A stretch of DNA of 33,818 nucleotides from assembly GCA_017540825.1 (NCBI GenBank), contig JAFYAH010000039.1:1-33818 (forward strand), written 5' to 3'. The DNA comes from Candidatus Methanomethylophilaceae archaeon (GTDB taxonomy: Archaea; Thermoplasmatota; Thermoplasmata; Methanomassiliicoccales; Methanomethylophilaceae). The notes under the pieces are model-generated. The model saw only the letters and a list, made by a program, of their open reading frames with translations, was not told where the DNA came from and did not search any database. Position numbers and translations under genes: made by a program. Shown here in pieces: positions 32,614-33,818 of the stretch (its first letter is position 1; every line of letters begins with the position of its first letter).

Positions 32614-33543
32614 ATGGAAAAGACAGAGAAGATTTGGCTCAACGGAAAGCTCGTCGACTGGGCGGACGCCAAGGTCCACGTCCTCGCGCACGCCCTCAAC
32701 TACGGCACTGGCGTCTTCGAGGGGATCAGGGTGTACCAGACCCCCAAGGGCCCTGCGGTCTTCAGGCTGAAGGACCACGTCAGGAGGCTGGTCGACGGTT
32801 GCAAGATGATGGGCTTCGACCTGGTCTTCGACGGCAAGAGGTACACCGAGAAGGACGTCTTCGAGGCCATCAAGGACACCGTCAGGGCGAACGGCGACAA
32901 GGTGGACTACGTCAAGCCCTGCGTGTTCCTCAGCGGCGAGGACGTCGGCCTGAACCCTGTCCACGTGCCTGTCTCCTTTGCCATCTCCTGCGTCCACATG
33001 GGCGCATACCTCGGGCCTGGGGCGGACGCCGGCGCCAAGCTGATCACCTCGTCCTGGCAGAGGCCCGACAACCTGTGCGGCCCTGCCGGCGCCAAGGTCA
33101 ACGGAGCGTACGTCGCGTCCACCCTCGCCAAGAGGGAGGCCGTGTCCCAGGGAGCCAACGAGGCGGTCATGCTCAACTCCGTCGGGCACGTCGCGGAGTG
33201 CACCGGGGAGAACATCTTCATCTACCGCCACGGCAAGATCATGACCCCCCAGACGGCGGAGGCCATCCTCGAGGGGATCACCAGGAACTCCGTCATCCAG
33301 GTCGCCAGGGACATGGGGTACGACGTCGAGGAGACCCAGATCTCCAGGTTCCAGCTCATCTCCTCGGACGAGGTCTGGATGACCGGAACCGCGGCGGAGA
33401 TCGCGCCCGTGACATCCGTGGACGGCAGGCCTGTCGGCGACGGGAAGATCGGGAAGGTGTCCCAGGCCATCCACGCCAGGTTCCACGACATCGTCACCGG
33501 GAAGGTCCCCGAGTACGACGCTTGGCTCGACTACGTCAACTGA
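32614..33543 (+). CDS. ilvE: Branched-chain amino acid aminotransferase
   Basis: A 309-aa fold-type IV PLP enzyme that makes or removes the amino group of Leu, Ile and Val. Seen: IWLNGKLVDWADAKVHVLAHALNYGTGVFEGIRVY, the Schiff-base Lys in GAKVNGAYVASTLAKREA, ECTGENIFIY and TGTAAEIAPVTSVDGRPVG, which mark IlvE. AAGGTGAAG precedes the ATG. It follows the ACT gene in an operon and ends in TGA with a strong terminator. Codon use is GC-rich, with no CGA. Confidence 0.95.
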   Translation: MEKTEKIWLNGKLVDWADAKVHVLAHALNYGTGVFEGIRVYQTPKGPAVFRLKDHVRRLVDGCKMMGFDLVFDGKRYTEKDVFEAIKDTVRANGDKVDYVKPCVFLSGEDVGLNPVHVPVSFAISCVHMGAYLGPGADAGAKLITSSWQRPDNLCGPAGAKVNGAYVASTLAKREAVSQGANEAVMLNSVGHVAECTGENIFIYRHGKIMTPQTAEAILEGITRNSVIQVARDMGYDVEETQISRFQLISSDEVWMTGTAAEIAPVTSVDGRPVGDGKIGKVSQAIHARFHDIVTGKVPEYDAWLDYVN

Positions 33544-33553
33544 AACCCAAAAG

Positions 33554-33590
33554 CGGCTCCGATCCCGGGGCCGTTCTCCATTTTTTTTAT
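33554..33590 (+). terminator. ilvE terminator
   Basis: CGGCTCC (33554-33560) pairs with GGGGCCG (33567-33573, one T-G), followed by TTTTTTTTATT. Confidence 0.8.
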
Positions 33591-33753
33591 TCAGAATCGT
33601 CGGCGGCTGGTGCTCACGAGTACGATCCCGTCTTCGAACCCTTTCTTTGGTTACGATTTAAATTCTGGCCTCTCTTCACCCGAACTCTCGTTTTAAACTC
33701 CGATCTTTTGTAACAAGTTGATTGCTGGCTCTCCATGCATTTATATATTAAAA

Positions 33754-33774
33754 CATTGTTATATTATAACAATG
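33754..33774. repeat. Perfect inverted repeat enclosing the start codon of a probable transposase gene
   Basis: CATTGTTATA and TATAACAATG flank one central T (33754-33774); the right arm ends with the ATG of the next gene. TTTATATATT at 33740-33749 is the TATA box about 25-30 nt upstream. It may be an operator or part of the end of an insertion sequence. The stretch 33591-33739 has no gene that I can see. Confidence 0.6.
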
Positions 33775-33818
33775 ACTTATGACTTCGTCCAGAAGGTCGG
33801 CAACAATTACTACCTCTA
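33772..33818 (+). CDS. Start of a probable transposase (partial)
   Basis: Only the first 15 codons are in the window: MTYDFVQKVGNNYYL. It resembles the start of IS1634/IS4-like transposases (a short lead-in, then NxYYLY), but 15 residues cannot prove it. AT-rich flanks and the inverted repeat support a mobile element. A leaderless promoter precedes it. Confidence 0.35.
   Translation, partial: MTYDFVQKVGNNYYL

Noticed and set aside
1-33818. CRISPR array or tRNA/rRNA genes
   Set aside because: I saw no regularly spaced long repeats and no intergenic stretch with a convincing tRNA cloverleaf.

Overview
The window looks like a chromosome segment of a high-GC euryarchaeon, most likely a methanogen of the Methanomassiliicoccales/Thermoplasmata type. 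Evidence: the archaeal ribosomal stalk operon (L1-P0-P1), aEF1-beta, archaeal primase PriL, the archaeal CoA enzyme phosphopantothenate synthetase, a likely archaeal ether-lipid headgroup synthase, DUF1638- and DUF6951-like proteins typical of methanogens, and TATA boxes about 25 nt before many start codons (leaderless-type promoters). The taxon is inferred; no rRNA is present.

The main discovery is that CGA appears to be a stop codon. Thirteen CGA codons sit at the natural C-terminal ends of 12 to 13 genes: FtsZ-like, TrmJ-like, AAA/PD-(D/E)XK, membrane-anchored surface protein, radical SAM, chagasin-like, DUF6951-like, AlbA_2/HATPase, DUF89, nucleotidyltransferase, GT2, GmhA and GmhB. In about 4,700 codons read one by one (plus arginine positions in most remaining genes) I found no internal CGA, although CGC, CGT, CGG, AGA and AGG are all used. 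With the standard code most of these frames run on into or antisense to their neighbours. With CGA as stop they become normal-length, non-overlapping genes. TGA, TAA and probably TAG are also stops here; the ribosomal and central-metabolism genes end in TGA or TAA.

Layout. 1-2370: L1/L10/L12 operon with promoter and terminator. 2452-3996: FtsZ-like gene and SPOUT methyltransferase, convergent and meeting exactly at CGATCG. 4176-8259: operon for CoA synthesis, S-adenosylhomocysteine removal, a PfkB (nucleoside-type) kinase, a Fap7-like NTPase and a CDP-alcohol transferase. 8391-14229, minus strand: a mobile-type AAA/nuclease protein, PriL, a surface protein and a radical SAM protein. 14485-19336: chagasin-like inhibitor, BspA-like leucine-rich repeat protein, Rrf2 regulator with DUF1638, DUF6951-like and YbjN-like proteins. 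19609-22449: malic enzyme and an AlbA_2 regulator with a phased operator array. 22515-30828: class V aminotransferase, flippase, aEF1-beta/zinc ribbon, DUF89, and a sugar cluster (nucleotidyltransferase, GT2, HddA, GmhA, GmhB) that can make a GDP-heptose-type precursor for a surface glycan. 30989-33543: a second surface protein with exactly the same length (373 aa) as the first, an ACT-domain protein and IlvE. The window ends in the start of a probable transposase.

How they work together: translation and replication housekeeping are mixed with cell-surface glycan assembly (heptose precursor, glycosyltransferase, flippase, surface proteins) and with methyl-cycle housekeeping (AhcY with a putative adenosine/inosine kinase).
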